DNA of 64,000 nucleotides from Brevibacillus sp. SYP-B805 (GTDB taxonomy: Bacteria; Bacillota; Bacilli; Brevibacillales; Brevibacillaceae). This document shows positions 53,288 to 62,286 of this stretch, piece after piece. Both the position numbers and the translations under genes were made by a program. Positions within the stretch are counted from its first letter, which is position 1; the number at the start of each line of letters is the position of its first letter. A model generated the notes under the pieces. It was not told the origin of the DNA. It saw only the letters and a program-made list of their open reading frames with translations, and made no database searches. The stretch spans positions 124,001 to 188,000 of the forward strand of contig NZ_JAALGD010000003.1 of assembly GCF_011059135.1 (NCBI RefSeq), given 5' to 3'.

Positions 53288-54184
53288 TTATTTCTTGCGC
53301 TCCATCACATAATCCGCCAGCGGCATCAGGGCCGAATGGCCGAGGCCCGCCGCTTCCAGGGTCGCTTTCGCCTCGGCGATCAGCGCCGCCAGACGCTCCT
53401 TGGACGCTTGCAGTCCCAGCAGGGCGGGATAGGTGGCTTTTCGTCTGTCGGCGTCGCTTCCCACCGCTTTTCCCAGGAGCTCCGCGCTGCCTTCCACGTT
53501 CAGGATATCATCCTGAATCTGAAACGCCAGCCCGATGCAGCGGCCGTAATGCGACAATGCCTCCAGCTGCTCTTCGCTGGCTTCCGCGAGAAGGCCGCCG
53601 CCCAAAAGCGACGCGATCAGCAGATCTCCCGTCTTGTGCTGGTGGATATATTCCAGTTCGTTCATGGTCAGCGAGCGGCCTTCCCCTTCGATGTCCGCCA
53701 TCTGACCGCCCACCATGCCGCGGGCCCCGGCCCGTTTGCCCAATTCGGCGATCAGCTTCACCACGGTCTGCGGGCTTACCTCGGGATGATGGAGATAGGC
53801 GTCCGCGATGTAGCCGAACGCCCGCGTCAGCAAGGCGTCGCCGGCCAGAATCGCCGTCGCTTCACCAAATACCTTGTGATTGGTCGGCTTGCCGCGGCGC
53901 AGATCATCGTTGTCCATCGCCGGCAGATCGTCATGGATCAGCGAGTAGGTATGAATCATTTCCAGTGCGACGGCGTAAGGGATTCCCCGCTCAACCGGCT
54001 TGTCCAGCGCTTCCAGCACGGCCAGCACCAGAACGGGACGCAGCCGCTTGCCGCCGGCCATCAGCGAGTAGGCCATGGAGTCGTACAGGGTCGGCGGGAC
54101 CCCTTCCTTTTCCAATGCCGGGAGAAGATTTTTTTCGATCAGGGTTACTTTTTCTGCCAGATAGCTGCTGAGAGAGACGGCCAT
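53288..54184 (-). CDS. ispA: Farnesyl diphosphate synthase (polyprenyl synthetase)
   Basis: Condenses IPP with DMAPP/GPP to farnesyl-PP. It has 298 residues (B. subtilis 296). First Asp-rich motif IHDDLPAMDNDDLRRGKPTNH (about 84-104) and second FQIQDDILNVEG (about 220) are complete; KRLRP (isopentenyl-PP binding) is near residue 50. The start overlaps the xseB stop by one base. With dxs next door it makes a local isoprenoid pair. Confidence 0.95.
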   Translation of the reverse strand: MAVSLSSYLAEKVTLIEKNLLPALEKEGVPPTLYDSMAYSLMAGGKRLRPVLVLAVLEALDKPVERGIPYAVALEMIHTYSLIHDDLPAMDNDDLRRGKPTNHKVFGEATAILAGDALLTRAFGYIADAYLHHPEVSPQTVVKLIAELGKRAGARGMVGGQMADIEGEGRSLTMNELEYIHQHKTGDLLIASLLGGGLLAEASEEQLEALSHYGRCIGLAFQIQDDILNVEGSAELLGKAVGSDADRRKATYPALLGLQASKERLAALIAEAKATLEAAGLGHSALMPLADYVMERKK

Positions 54185-54438
54185 TATGCTTCTCCTTCCA
54201 GGCGAAAATCTTTCTGCTTCACCTGACCGTCTTCTTCCAGGATCTGCGTGATTCTGGTTTCGATGGCCTCCAGCTTCTGCGCACAGACGCGCGACAGCTG
54301 CACCCCTTCCTGATAAAGCTCCAGCGCCTCTTCCAGCGGGATGTCCCCTTCTTCCAGCCGGCGCACCACTTCCTCGAGACGCTTCATCGCTTCTTCAAAC
54401 TGCATCGGTGTTTGCGGTTCTGTCTTTTTCCGAGCCAT
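54184..54438 (-). CDS. xseB: Exodeoxyribonuclease VII small subunit
   Basis: ATG 54438 gives 84 residues, the typical size. The family signature MQFEEAMKRLEEVVRRLEEGDIPLEEALELYQEGVQL is complete; the acidic C-terminus varies between species. The start overlaps the end of xseA by 44 bp, so translation is coupled. Confidence 0.94.
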   Translation of the reverse strand: MARKKTEPQTPMQFEEAMKRLEEVVRRLEEGDIPLEEALELYQEGVQLSRVCAQKLEAIETRITQILEEDGQVKQKDFRLEGEA

Positions 54439-55789
54439 CCGCTTTCTCCTCTCGTACAATCTCCGTCACGTGTGCCGTTATGCTGCCATCTTTTAATCGT
54501 ACCATGAGTTCGTCACCGATCGCAAACGGTTCCACCGACTTCACGAGCCGCTCCCCTTTGTACACCAGGGAGTAGCCGCGCTCCATGACGCGCAGCGGGC
54601 TCAGGGCATCCAGCTGGGCCAGCCGGGCCAACCAGGCGCTTCGGGCGGTGGCGAGACGCTCTTCCATGCGCTGGTGCAGCCGCTCTTCCATGCGCAGCGC
54701 CTGTTCCCGCTTCGCTGCCACACGGTCGCTCAACCGGAAGCGGCGCATGCGTTCGGCTGCATGCCAATACTGCTCCTTCCGGCGATCGCGCAGCTTCCCC
54801 ATGGCCTGGCGCAGGCGCATCTGCCAATCGTCGAGCCGCTGCTGCGCCTCTTCCAGTCGCCGCTGCGGCTGCCGCATCGCATAGGAATGCATCAGTCTGG
54901 TCAACCGTTCCCGCTCTTCCTCGACCTGCCCCCGCATGGCCCGGTGCATGCGCAGATCCAGCTGCTTCACCCTCTCCAGCCATTCCAGATAGTGAGGGAC
55001 CGCCAGTTCGGCGGCGGCGGTGGGCGTGGCGGCCCGCACATCGGCGACAAAATCCGCGATGGTAAAATCGGTTTCGTGTCCGACGGCGGAGATCACCGGA
55101 ATGCGGGAAGCCGCGATCGCGCGGGCCACCACCTCTTCATTGAACGCCCAAAGCTCTTCAATCGAACCGCCTCCGCGCCCCACGATCAGAACATCAATGT
55201 CCGTACAGCGGTTGATCATGCCGATGGCCGCTACGATGGAAGCCGGGGCTTCCGCGCCCTGCACGAGCGCCGGCGCGATGACGATCTCCGCCTGGGGGAA
55301 CCGGCGCCTGATGGTCGTGCAGATGTCCCGGATCGCCGCGCCGGTGGGAGAAGTAACCACGCCGACCCGTTTGGGGAACTGGGGAAGGGGGCGCTTCCGT
55401 TCCGGGGCGAACAATCCTTCCGCTTCCAGCTTGGCCTTCAGCTGTTCAAACGCCAGATAGAGAGAGCCCAGGCCGTCCGGCTGCATGTCGCGCGCGTAGA
55501 GCTGGTAGGTGCCGTCCCGCTCAAAGGCAGAAATGGAACCACGCACAAGCACCTTGGTTCCATCCTTGGGGAGAAACTTGAGAAAACGATTGTAGCTGGC
55601 AAACATGACGACCTTGATCCGGGCATCCCGGTCTTTCAAGGTAAAGTACATATGTCCGCTGGTATGGTGGACGAAGTTGGAGATTTCGCCCCTCACCCAG
55701 ACGTCGGCGAGACGCTCCTCTCTCTCCAGCACCCACTTGATCCAGCGGTTCAGTTCCGTGACGGACCATACCTGGTTGGGTTTCATCAA
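54395..55789 (-). CDS. xseA: Exodeoxyribonuclease VII large subunit
   Basis: Catalytic and ssDNA-binding subunit, 464 residues. An OB-fold (WSVTELNRWIKWVLEREERLADVWVRGEISNF..., 8-100) is followed by the nuclease domain with VGVVTSPTGAAIRDI, IVGRGGGSIEELWAFNEE and ISAVGHETDFTIADFVADVRAATPTAAAEL. A long coiled coil (about 290-400) and a C-terminal segment contacting XseB (PLRVMERGYSLVYKGERLV) complete it. The C-terminal end overlaps xseB. The tail after ITAHVTEIVREEK is variable. Confidence 0.95.
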   Translation of the reverse strand: MMKPNQVWSVTELNRWIKWVLEREERLADVWVRGEISNFVHHTSGHMYFTLKDRDARIKVVMFASYNRFLKFLPKDGTKVLVRGSISAFERDGTYQLYARDMQPDGLGSLYLAFEQLKAKLEAEGLFAPERKRPLPQFPKRVGVVTSPTGAAIRDICTTIRRRFPQAEIVIAPALVQGAEAPASIVAAIGMINRCTDIDVLIVGRGGGSIEELWAFNEEVVARAIAASRIPVISAVGHETDFTIADFVADVRAATPTAAAELAVPHYLEWLERVKQLDLRMHRAMRGQVEEERERLTRLMHSYAMRQPQRRLEEAQQRLDDWQMRLRQAMGKLRDRRKEQYWHAAERMRRFRLSDRVAAKREQALRMEERLHQRMEERLATARSAWLARLAQLDALSPLRVMERGYSLVYKGERLVKSVEPFAIGDELMVRLKDGSITAHVTEIVREEKADGSEKDRTANTDAV

Positions 55790-56659
55790 CTATCCCTTCC
55801 GTTTCTCTTCCTTCGCCAGCAGCCTGGCCGCCTTGATGGTATTTTTCAGCAGCATCGTGATGGTCATCGGCCCCACACCGCCCGGCACCGGCGTGATATA
55901 GCTCGCGATCGGCGCCACTTCGTCAAACCTCACATCCCCGGTCAGTTTGCCGGTCTCCAGCCGATTCACGCCCACATCGATGACGAACGTACCCGGCGTG
56001 ACGTGTTCCCTGCCGATGATGCCCGGCTTCCCGACGGCCACGATCAGAATGTCCGCCTGCCGGGTCACCTCTTCCAGGTTGGTCGTGCGGGAGTGGCACA
56101 TCGTCACCGTGGCGTTTTCCTGCAGCAGCAGCTGCGCCACCGGTTTTCCGACGATATTGCTGCGACCGACCACCACAACCCGTTTGCCGGTCAGCTCCAC
56201 ACCCGTCCGCTTGATCATTTCCACAATGCCGTAGGGGGTGCAGGGCAGAAACGCATCCTCGCCGATCATCATGTTGCCGACGTTGATCGGGTGAAAGCCG
56301 TCCACGTCTTTTTCCGGGAGGATGGCATCGATCACCGCTTTTTCGGAAATATGGGCAGGCAGCGGCAGCTGCACCAAAATGCCATGAACGTTCGGATTTT
56401 CGTTTAAATGCGCGATCGTCTCCAGCAGTTCCTGCTGGCTGGTGGTGTCGGGCATGCGGATCACTTCCGAACGGATGCCGACCTCCTCACACCCTTTTAC
56501 CTTTCCTCTCACATAGGAATGGGAAGCCGGGTCCTCCCCCACCAAAATTACGGTTAATGCCGGTACGATGCCTTGCTGCGCCAGCTCCTTCACTTCGGCG
56601 GCCAATTCCGCGCGAATCGATTTGGCAACCTCTTTTCCGTCGATCACAATAGCAGCCAT
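55790..56659 (-). CDS. folD: Methylenetetrahydrofolate dehydrogenase/cyclohydrolase
   Basis: Bifunctional one-carbon enzyme interconverting methylene- and formyl-tetrahydrofolate. ATG 56659 follows GGAGGG and gives 289 residues (family 280-300). SYVRGKVKGCEEVGI has the catalytic Lys, and GILVQLPLPAHI, DVDGFHPINVG, PCTPYGIVEMIKR and VVVGRSNIVGKPVAQLL (NADP binding) are present. Its stop codon is next to the xseA start. Together with ThyA/DHFR it supplies C1 units. Confidence 0.96.
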   Translation of the reverse strand: MAAIVIDGKEVAKSIRAELAAEVKELAQQGIVPALTVILVGEDPASHSYVRGKVKGCEEVGIRSEVIRMPDTTSQQELLETIAHLNENPNVHGILVQLPLPAHISEKAVIDAILPEKDVDGFHPINVGNMMIGEDAFLPCTPYGIVEMIKRTGVELTGKRVVVVGRSNIVGKPVAQLLLQENATVTMCHSRTTNLEEVTRQADILIVAVGKPGIIGREHVTPGTFVIDVGVNRLETGKLTGDVRFDEVAPIASYITPVPGGVGPMTITMLLKNTIKAARLLAKEEKRKG

Positions 56660-56749
56660 TGGAACGAACCCTCCTTCGTGCGAATCCATACCCTTAGTGT
56701 ATCGGTCGAGGGGGTTCGTGTAAAGGCGAATTTTTAGCCATTTTCTATT

Positions 56750-57712
56750 TTAAAATGTTCGGTTTTTGTGCTGCGCCCACCCCAACATGGCGACGCCGTA
56801 AGCATTATCGCCGGAATAGGCCGGATCGCAAAAGAATAATCGTGCCCGCACGGCCGGATGTTCCAGCCGCTTGATCAGCCGCTCCCGCACGTACTGGTTG
56901 GCCGCCACCCCGCCAACGATCAGGATCTCCTCGGGATATCCCTGTTCCCGGGCTGTCCGCAGCACCTTTTCCAGCGTGTTGGCGATGCACTGTTCCGTCG
57001 CGCGGGCAATCTCCGAAGGCGGCACGTTTCCCTGTTCGATGGCCCGCAGGAGCGACGCTTCCGGCCCCGAAAAGCTGAACGTCAAGCCGTTCACCGCAGA
57101 GGGGACGCGGAACGTTCCGGCCGCCTGCCGCGCCAGCTTCTCCAGCGCCGGTCCCGCCGGAAAGGGCAGCCCGAGCGCCACCCCCACGCGGTCCACCAGC
57201 TGTCCGGCATGCAGATCCGCCGTTCCCCCGATCTTTTCGATGGCATACCCGCTCTCCCTGCGGGTGCAGAGCAGGAGTTCGCTGGTGCCTCCGGACAAAT
57301 GCACGGCCAGGAACCGATCCTGGCGGGGGCGTGCCGCCGCCGTCAGCTCTCCGGCCGCAATATGGCCTTCCTGATGGGTGGTCAGATAATAAGGCACCTT
57401 GTGAAAGACGGCAAACGATTTGGCCAATCCTTCCCCCACCTTGAAGACCGGCATGTAGGAGCCTTCCACCGGGCGCGGCTTCTCGCTCGCGCAGACGGCC
57501 ACGATCTCCCACTCGGCAAGCCGCATCGCTTCGCTTAATTCCGGCAGATTCATCACATGCTGAAAGACGGCCTCCGACTGCTGCAGGCCGCGCTTCCCCT
57601 CCTTGACGCGCAGGAGGCGTTTGGCTTCCGCCACAATCCGTCCGTCTTCCCCCGCCAGACACAACGATGTCCGATAGTTACTCGTGTCAATCCCCAGCAC
57701 TACCTTCGCCAT
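56750..57712 (-). CDS. TsaD/Gcp-like (Kae1 family) ATPase paralogue
   Basis: A 320-residue member of the ASKHA/Kae1 family. ATG 57712 follows GGGTGG. LGIDTSNYRTSLCL is the nucleotide-fold opening. TTHQEGHIAAGE supplies the HxxxH metal site typical of TsaD (there NHLEGH). HLSGGTSELLL, FSGPEASLLR and VGGVAANQYVRERL follow. TsaD itself makes tRNA t6A, but this gene lies far from tsaB/E and is annotated in relatives only as O-sialoglycoprotein endopeptidase-like. It is probably a divergent second copy, not the essential TsaD. It is placed between nusB and folD, where B. subtilis has no such gene. Confidence 0.75.
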   Translation of the reverse strand: MAKVVLGIDTSNYRTSLCLAGEDGRIVAEAKRLLRVKEGKRGLQQSEAVFQHVMNLPELSEAMRLAEWEIVAVCASEKPRPVEGSYMPVFKVGEGLAKSFAVFHKVPYYLTTHQEGHIAAGELTAAARPRQDRFLAVHLSGGTSELLLCTRRESGYAIEKIGGTADLHAGQLVDRVGVALGLPFPAGPALEKLARQAAGTFRVPSAVNGLTFSFSGPEASLLRAIEQGNVPPSEIARATEQCIANTLEKVLRTAREQGYPEEILIVGGVAANQYVRERLIKRLEHPAVRARLFFCDPAYSGDNAYGVAMLGWAQHKNRTF

Positions 57713-57724
57713 CGCCGCCACCCG

Positions 57725-58132
57725 TTACGCCTGCGTCGTCTGCCGGTTCTGCAGGTAGCTGGACAGGACCCCGTTGACAAAGCGGTACGATTGTTCGTCG
57801 CTGAACAGCTTGGCCAGCTCGATCGCTTCGTTCAGCACCACTTTCTCCGGAATCTCCGCCACATGCATCAGTTCAAAGAACGCCAGGCGCAGGATGGCGC
57901 GATCCACGTTGGCGATGCGCTCCAGCTGCCAGCCCCGCAGATACTTCTTGATCTCGGCGTCAATCTCCGGCAAGTGCTGCAGCGTGTTTTTCACCAGGTA
58001 GCGCATGTATTCGGTGTCCGTCTCATCGTTCTCTTCCAGGACCATCGCGATGGCGTCATCCAACTGGACATCCGCCATGTCGATCTGAAAGAGACACTGG
58101 ACTGCCTTTTCTCTTGCTGTTCTACGTTTCAT
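57725..58132 (-). CDS. nusB: Transcription antitermination factor NusB
   Basis: Binds boxA of rRNA operons with NusE. ATG 58132 has AGGTGAAA upstream; 135 residues (B. subtilis 131). RRTAREKAVQCLFQID is the conserved first helix, and INEAIELAKLFSDEQSYRFVNGVL-type sequence lies at the C-terminus. The gene order accC-asp23-amaP-DUF2273-nusB is that of other Bacillales. Confidence 0.95.
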   Translation of the reverse strand: MKRRTAREKAVQCLFQIDMADVQLDDAIAMVLEENDETDTEYMRYLVKNTLQHLPEIDAEIKKYLRGWQLERIANVDRAILRLAFFELMHVAEIPEKVVLNEAIELAKLFSDEQSYRFVNGVLSSYLQNRQTTQA

Positions 58133-58198
58133 ATGCCGTTTCACCTACTGTATATGTACTGTTCTCATAAGGGCGGAGGACCCGCCTGCCGAACGAAA

Positions 58199-58411
58199 CT
58201 ACCGAAACTTGCCCGGGAGGATGCGATCAAGGATTTCCCGCAAATCTTCCTTCTGATCCAGCTTCCGTCCGATGTAATAGCCGGTGGAAACAAAGACGAG
58301 AAACACGAGCGTATCCCAAAAGCCCACCAACAGGTACAAGATGCCAAAAAACAGGCCCGCCGCCACACCCAATAGTTTCCCCTTGTGTTCCCATAAAATC
58401 TCCCACATCAT
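58199..58411 (-). CDS. DUF2273 small membrane protein
   Basis: Seventy residues from ATG 58411 (AGAAGGTG upstream); a GTG nine bases earlier is possible. Two hydrophobic helices (KLLGVAAGLFFGILYLLVGFWDTLVFLVFVSTGYYIG) and the terminal motif LDQKEDLREILDRILPGKF are the DUF2273 pattern. It always travels with AmaP and Asp23 genes, as here, and probably anchors that complex at the membrane. Confidence 0.88.
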   Translation of the reverse strand: MMWEILWEHKGKLLGVAAGLFFGILYLLVGFWDTLVFLVFVSTGYYIGRKLDQKEDLREILDRILPGKFR

Positions 58412-58423
58412 CGGTTTCACCTT

Positions 58424-58990
58424 CTATTCGACCCGTCTCGTACGGAGCGAGGCGTTTTCATGCTGGGCCACTTCCGTCACAACCACCGTCACTTCCGCGA
58501 TGTCGACGCCGGCAATCGCTTCTACCTGCGCTTTCACTTCATGCTGCAGCTTCTGCGTCATTTCCGGCAACGGGGTCTCCCCATCCACGGAGACGCGCAG
58601 CTGGATCAGATTCCCGCTCTCCAGCGCCTTGACGGCCGTTTTTAGCTCGCGCACCCCTTTTACCCTGCGCGCGGCCCGTTCGGCGATCGTCTGGATGGTG
58701 TTCAGGGTAATCAGGATCTCGCCAATTTCGCTTCGCTGCCGGATGCCTTTCTCCGCCTTCTTCTTTTTGAACGAAAACGCGCTGAAAAAGAACCGCAGGC
58801 TGATAATCAGGAAGATGAGGCCGACAAGCAGATAAGGGATGTTCGGCCGGCCATCCGCATAAAGGTTTTGCAGGATCATTTGGCCATATTCCAGCGGAAC
58901 CATGTTGGCGGCCACCCCGATCCATACCACGGACAGCACGATCAGGGCAAAACTGTAAAGGGTCAAGATAAAGCGGTCAAACAGGTTCAT
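58424..58990 (-). CDS. amaP: Alkaline shock response membrane anchor protein AmaP
   Basis: ATG 58990 with AAGGAG eight nt upstream gives 188 residues; two codons further upstream another ATG overlaps that site. Two transmembrane helices (FILTLYSFALIVLSVVWIGVAA and NIPYLLVGLIFLIISLRFFFSAF) are followed by a cytoplasmic domain with an Asp23-like fold. In Staphylococcus AmaP anchors Asp23 to the membrane. It lies between the asp23 and DUF2273 genes. Confidence 0.9.
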   Translation of the reverse strand: MNLFDRFILTLYSFALIVLSVVWIGVAANMVPLEYGQMILQNLYADGRPNIPYLLVGLIFLIISLRFFFSAFSFKKKKAEKGIRQRSEIGEILITLNTIQTIAERAARRVKGVRELKTAVKALESGNLIQLRVSVDGETPLPEMTQKLQHEVKAQVEAIAGVDIAEVTVVVTEVAQHENASLRTRRVE

Positions 58991-59029
58991 TCGCATCTCT
59001 CCTTCGCCAATTCCTCCCAGATGAGGAAA

Positions 59030-59052
59030 ATGCCCCCGAAAAGTGGGGGCAT
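59030..59052 (-). terminator. Terminator-like hairpin between asp23 and amaP
   Basis: ATGCCCCC (59030-59037) pairs with GGGGGCAT (59045-59052). TTTTCCTC follows on the minus strand; it could reduce transcription into amaP. Confidence 0.6.
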
Positions 59053-59067
59053 GGATGTTTCGTGGGA

Positions 59068-59484
59068 TTAGCGGACCCGCTGGTACTCCTCCGCCGGTGG
59101 AGCCGGCTGATTCTTCTCTTCCGCCTTCAGCTCCACATCGACGATATGTACGTTTACTTCCACCACCGTCAGTCCGGTCATACTTTCAATCGCATTGCGA
59201 ACGCTGTCCTGAATCTTGCGCGCCACCTCCGGAATCCGGTGGCCGTATTTCACAATGATGGAGACATCGACCGCAGCTTCACGCGAACCCACTTCCACGC
59301 GAACGCCGCGCGCGACGTTTTTGCGGCCGAGCCGTTCTGCTATATCACCAACGAAGCCTCCGCTCATGTGGGCAACCCCTTCCACTTCAGAGGCCGCCAT
59401 ACCGGCGATGACTTCCAACACTTCGGGAGCGATCTGGACCTTACCAAGCTCTGTTCTCTCTACATCCGGTGTAAACTCTTCCAT
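59068..59484 (-). CDS. Asp23/Gls24 family envelope stress protein (YqhY)
   Basis: A 138-residue cytoplasmic protein. ATG 59484 follows GGGAGGTG. The Asp23 fold is clear from LGKVQIAPEVLEVIAGMAASEVEGVAHMSGG, RGVRVEVGSREAAVDVSIIVKYGHRIPEVARKIQDSVRNAIE and MTGLTVVEVNVHIVDVEL. In B. subtilis YqhY lies directly after accBC and affects control of acetyl-CoA carboxylase activity; the same adjacency here supports that role. Confidence 0.92.
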   Translation of the reverse strand: MEEFTPDVERTELGKVQIAPEVLEVIAGMAASEVEGVAHMSGGFVGDIAERLGRKNVARGVRVEVGSREAAVDVSIIVKYGHRIPEVARKIQDSVRNAIESMTGLTVVEVNVHIVDVELKAEEKNQPAPPAEEYQRVR

Positions 59485-59555
59485 GCTTCGCACCTCCCAC
59501 TGGGTTTCCTTTCCATTATAGCAACAGCGGCTCCTTTTTACAAATGGCGTTGTCC

Positions 59556-60908
59556 CTACTCATCCAGATTCACTTCATGGGTCTCCAGGAATTTCGTATC
59601 AAAATGACCGCTGATGAAGACCTCGTGTTCCATCATCTTGAGATGGAACGGGATCGTCGTCGTGATCCCTTCAATGACAAATTCCCCCAACGCCCGCTTC
59701 ATCCGGTCGATGGCTTCCTGCCGGGTCTTGCCCCACACAATCAGCTTGGCGATCATCGAATCATAGTAGGGCGGGATCGTATACCCGCTGAAAGCGGCGC
59801 TGTCCACGCGCACGCCAAACCCGCCCGGCGCCAGATAGTTGGTGATGCGCCCGGGAGAAGGCATGAAATTCCGGGCCGGATTCTCCGCATTGATGCGACA
59901 CTCGATCGCCCAACCGTTCAGCTTCACGTCATCCTGCGTGAAAGAGAGCGGATGGCCGGCCGCCACCAAGATCTGCTCCTTGATGAGATCGAAGCCGGTG
60001 ACCAGTTCGGTGACCGGGTGTTCCACCTGGATGCGCGTATTCATTTCCATAAAATAGAACCGGCCATATTTGTCCAGCAAAAATTCGACGGTCCCGGCGC
60101 CGTGGTAGTTGACGGCCTTGGCCGCCGCCACCGCCGCTTCCCCCATCTGGCGGCGCAGCTCTTCGCTGAGGGCCGGAGATGGCGCCTCTTCAATCAGCTT
60201 CTGATGGCGGCGCTGAATGGAACAATCCCGTTCTCCCAGATACACCACGTTGCCAAACTTGTCGGCCATCACCTGGATTTCCACGTGGCGCGGGCCTTCG
60301 ACGAACTTTTCCAGGTAAACCCCGGGATTGCCAAACGCCGTTTTGGCTTCATTCTGCGCCTGGCGAATCGCCTTCTCCAGATCCTCGTCATTGACGGCCA
60401 CCCGCATCCCGCGGCCGCCGCCGCCCGCCGTCGCCTTGACCATGACCGGATAGCCGATCTCATTGGCGGTCCGGATGGCATCGGCGATGTCCTCAATCAA
60501 GCCGTCGGTCCCGGGAACCGTCGGGACGCCCGCCTTCTTCATGGTATCCTTGGCGGTGGACTTGTCCCCCATCTTGGTGATGGCTTCCGGATCGGGACCG
60601 ATAAAGGTGATGCCGCAAGCGGCGCAAATCTCGGCAAAATCGGCGTTTTCGGCCAGAAACCCGTAGCCGGGGTGAATGGCGTCCACGCCTACCTTGGTGG
60701 CAACGGCCATGATGTTCGCCATGTTCAGATAGCTTTCCTTGGACGCCGTCGGCCCGATGCAGTACGCTTCGTCCGCCATCTTCACGTGCAGGGCGTCGCG
60801 ATCCGCCTCGGAATAGACGGCCACAGAGCGGATGCCAAGCTCACGGCACGCACGGATGATGCGCACAGCGATTTCGCCGCGGTTGGCAATCAATACTTTC
60901 TGAAACAT
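59556..60908 (-). CDS. accC: Acetyl-CoA carboxylase, biotin carboxylase subunit
   Basis: ATP-dependent carboxylation of biotin on AccB. Length 450 residues, as in B. subtilis AccC. ATP-grasp motif [14 protein letters not shown] (about 159-172), [39 protein letters not shown], and [14 protein letters not shown] with the catalytic Glu and Arg. It may also serve the carboxyltransferase MmdA, which lacks a dedicated biotin carboxylase in this window. It follows accB by 15 nt. Confidence 0.97.
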   Translation of the reverse strand: MFQKVLIANRGEIAVRIIRACRELGIRSVAVYSEADRDALHVKMADEAYCIGPTASKESYLNMANIMAVATKVGVDAIHPGYGFLAENADFAEICAACGITFIGPDPEAITKMGDKSTAKDTMKKAGVPTVPGTDGLIEDIADAIRTANEIGYPVMVKATAGGGGRGMRVAVNDEDLEKAIRQAQNEAKTAFGNPGVYLEKFVEGPRHVEIQVMADKFGNVVYLGERDCSIQRRHQKLIEEAPSPALSEELRRQMGEAAVAAAKAVNYHGAGTVEFLLDKYGRFYFMEMNTRIQVEHPVTELVTGFDLIKEQILVAAGHPLSFTQDDVKLNGWAIECRINAENPARNFMPSPGRITNYLAPGGFGVRVDSAAFSGYTIPPYYDSMIAKLIVWGKTRQEAIDRMKRALGEFVIEGITTTIPFHLKMMEHEVFISGHFDTKFLETHEVNLDE

Positions 60909-60923
60909 ACTCGACTCCCCCGT

Positions 60924-61457
60924 CTATTCTGTCTTCACCAAAAAGAGCGGTTGGCCGTACTCCACAAGCTGGCCGTCCTCCACCAAGACTTTGACGATCT
61001 CGCCCGTGACCTCCGCTTCGATCTCGTTAAAGAGCTTCATGGCCTCCACGATGCACACCACTTTGTTCGGCGTCACTTTGTCCCCAGGCTGAACATAGGC
61101 AGGCTTGCCCGGTTCAGGAGAACGATAGAAGGTACCGACCATCGGCGACACGATCTTGTGCAGATTCGACTCGTCCACCGCCGGTGCCGCCGGTGCGGCC
61201 TGTACTGCCGGCGCAGCTTGTACGGGCGCAGGAGCGGCCGGCGCTTCTGCCACCGCTGCCGGTGCCTGCACGGGAGCCGCTGCGACCGGATGAACGACCG
61301 GCTGGACGCTTGCGGCAGGCGCCTGCTCCACGACGGCGGCTGCTTTCTTGATGCTTACTTTGGCCCCATCCATCTCCACTTCAAATTCCTGGATGGAGGA
61401 TTGATCAATCAACTTGATGATTTCACGGATTTCATGGATCTTGAACACACTAAGCAC
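60924..61457 (-). CDS. accB: Acetyl-CoA carboxylase biotin carboxyl carrier protein
   Basis: 177 residues. The N-terminal helix region ([39 protein letters not shown]) is followed by an unusually long Ala/Pro/Val/Gln linker (about 40-97), and then the biotinyl domain with EAMKLFNEI (biotin at Lys141). It is longer than most Bacillus AccB proteins (about 160) because of the linker. A possible promoter lies in the 190-bp gap behind the spoIIIAH terminator. Confidence 0.95.
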   Translation of the reverse strand: MLSVFKIHEIREIIKLIDQSSIQEFEVEMDGAKVSIKKAAAVVEQAPAASVQPVVHPVAAAPVQAPAAVAEAPAAPAPVQAAPAVQAAPAAPAVDESNLHKIVSPMVGTFYRSPEPGKPAYVQPGDKVTPNKVVCIVEAMKLFNEIEAEVTGEIVKVLVEDGQLVEYGQPLFLVKTE

Positions 61458-61575
61458 TCCTTCGCGAAGGGAATCGGCGACACCATGATCGCCCGCCTGT
61501 ACGGGGCTGTTATATGTGCAGATAAGAGCAGGTCACAATATAATCATGGTAGCTTTTTGACCATCCAACGTCAAG

Positions 61576-61621
61576 AAAGGATTTCCTCCCCCGCCTGCCT
61601 GCCCAAGGGAGAAAATCCTTT
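61576..61621 (-). terminator. Terminator of the spoIIIA operon
   Basis: AAAGGATTTCCTCCC (61576-61590) pairs with GGGAGAAAATCCTTT (61607-61621), one mismatch, about 27 bp beyond the spoIIIAH stop. Confidence 0.7.
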
Positions 61622-61647
61622 ACCATCCTTCCCTGAAAGTGCCTATT

Positions 61648-62274
61648 TCATAATGCCTTATATTGTACGGACACATTGCTTCCCGAGACGTTGAGATGCT
61701 GCTTCACCTGGGCAATGATGTCCACGACCTCGCCGGCGGTCAGATTCTCCTTCTGCACGATGACGGTTACCTTCTGATCCTGGACGGAGACCACCGCATC
61801 CTTGTACCCGCTTGCCTTCAGCATTTCTTCGATGGTCATGGTCGCCTGCTCCACGGTGGACAGCTCCTCGTATTTTGCCTTGGCTTCCGCTACCGCTTGC
61901 GGGGTCGCTTCCGGATTCATCATGATCGCCATCTGTTCATCCTTGTCTTTTTGCAGCAGGGCATCCCGCTTCAGCTTGTAGCCCTGGAACACGTCGCTCG
62001 GCGTATCCGCCAGGGTGGCTGCCTCCTTCTGCTCCGACGATTTCGGCGCCGGTGTCTCCAGCGTTGCGGTATCCGCTTCCGCGGGTGCCGCTTCGGGCGC
62101 AGGCTGATCCGTCTGTTTCGTATCCACCTGCACGTCTCCCAGCGCACTGTCCTGCTGTTCTTCCGAAACGGCAGGCACCTGCTCATTCGGCCCTTTCACC
62201 AGATAGTAGCCCGAGAGCACCACCATCACCGCCAGCATCGTCAACAGCCAAACCGTTTGTTTCCGCAATACCAT
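61648..62274 (-). CDS. spoIIIAH: Stage III sporulation protein AH
   Basis: Mother-cell membrane protein that joins SpoIIQ of the forespore to form the feeding-tube channel. ATG 62274 gives 208 residues (218 in B. subtilis). Single N-terminal transmembrane helix (QTVWLLTMLAVMVVLSGYYL), a Glu/Pro/Ala-rich linker (40-90), and the C-terminal ring-building domain with KDEQMAIMMNPEATPQAVAEAKAKYEELS and DAVVSVQDQKVTVIVQKENLTAGEVVDII. Last gene of the spoIIIA operon. Confidence 0.93.
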   Translation of the reverse strand: MVLRKQTVWLLTMLAVMVVLSGYYLVKGPNEQVPAVSEEQQDSALGDVQVDTKQTDQPAPEAAPAEADTATLETPAPKSSEQKEAATLADTPSDVFQGYKLKRDALLQKDKDEQMAIMMNPEATPQAVAEAKAKYEELSTVEQATMTIEEMLKASGYKDAVVSVQDQKVTVIVQKENLTAGEVVDIIAQVKQHLNVSGSNVSVQYKAL

Positions 62275-62286
62275 CCTCATTACCCC

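Noticed and set aside
59544-61694. A 716-codon open frame on the plus strand
   Set aside because: It is antisense to accC and accB, has no ribosome site and reads as low-complexity His/Arg/Gly-rich protein typical of the complement of GC-rich coding DNA.
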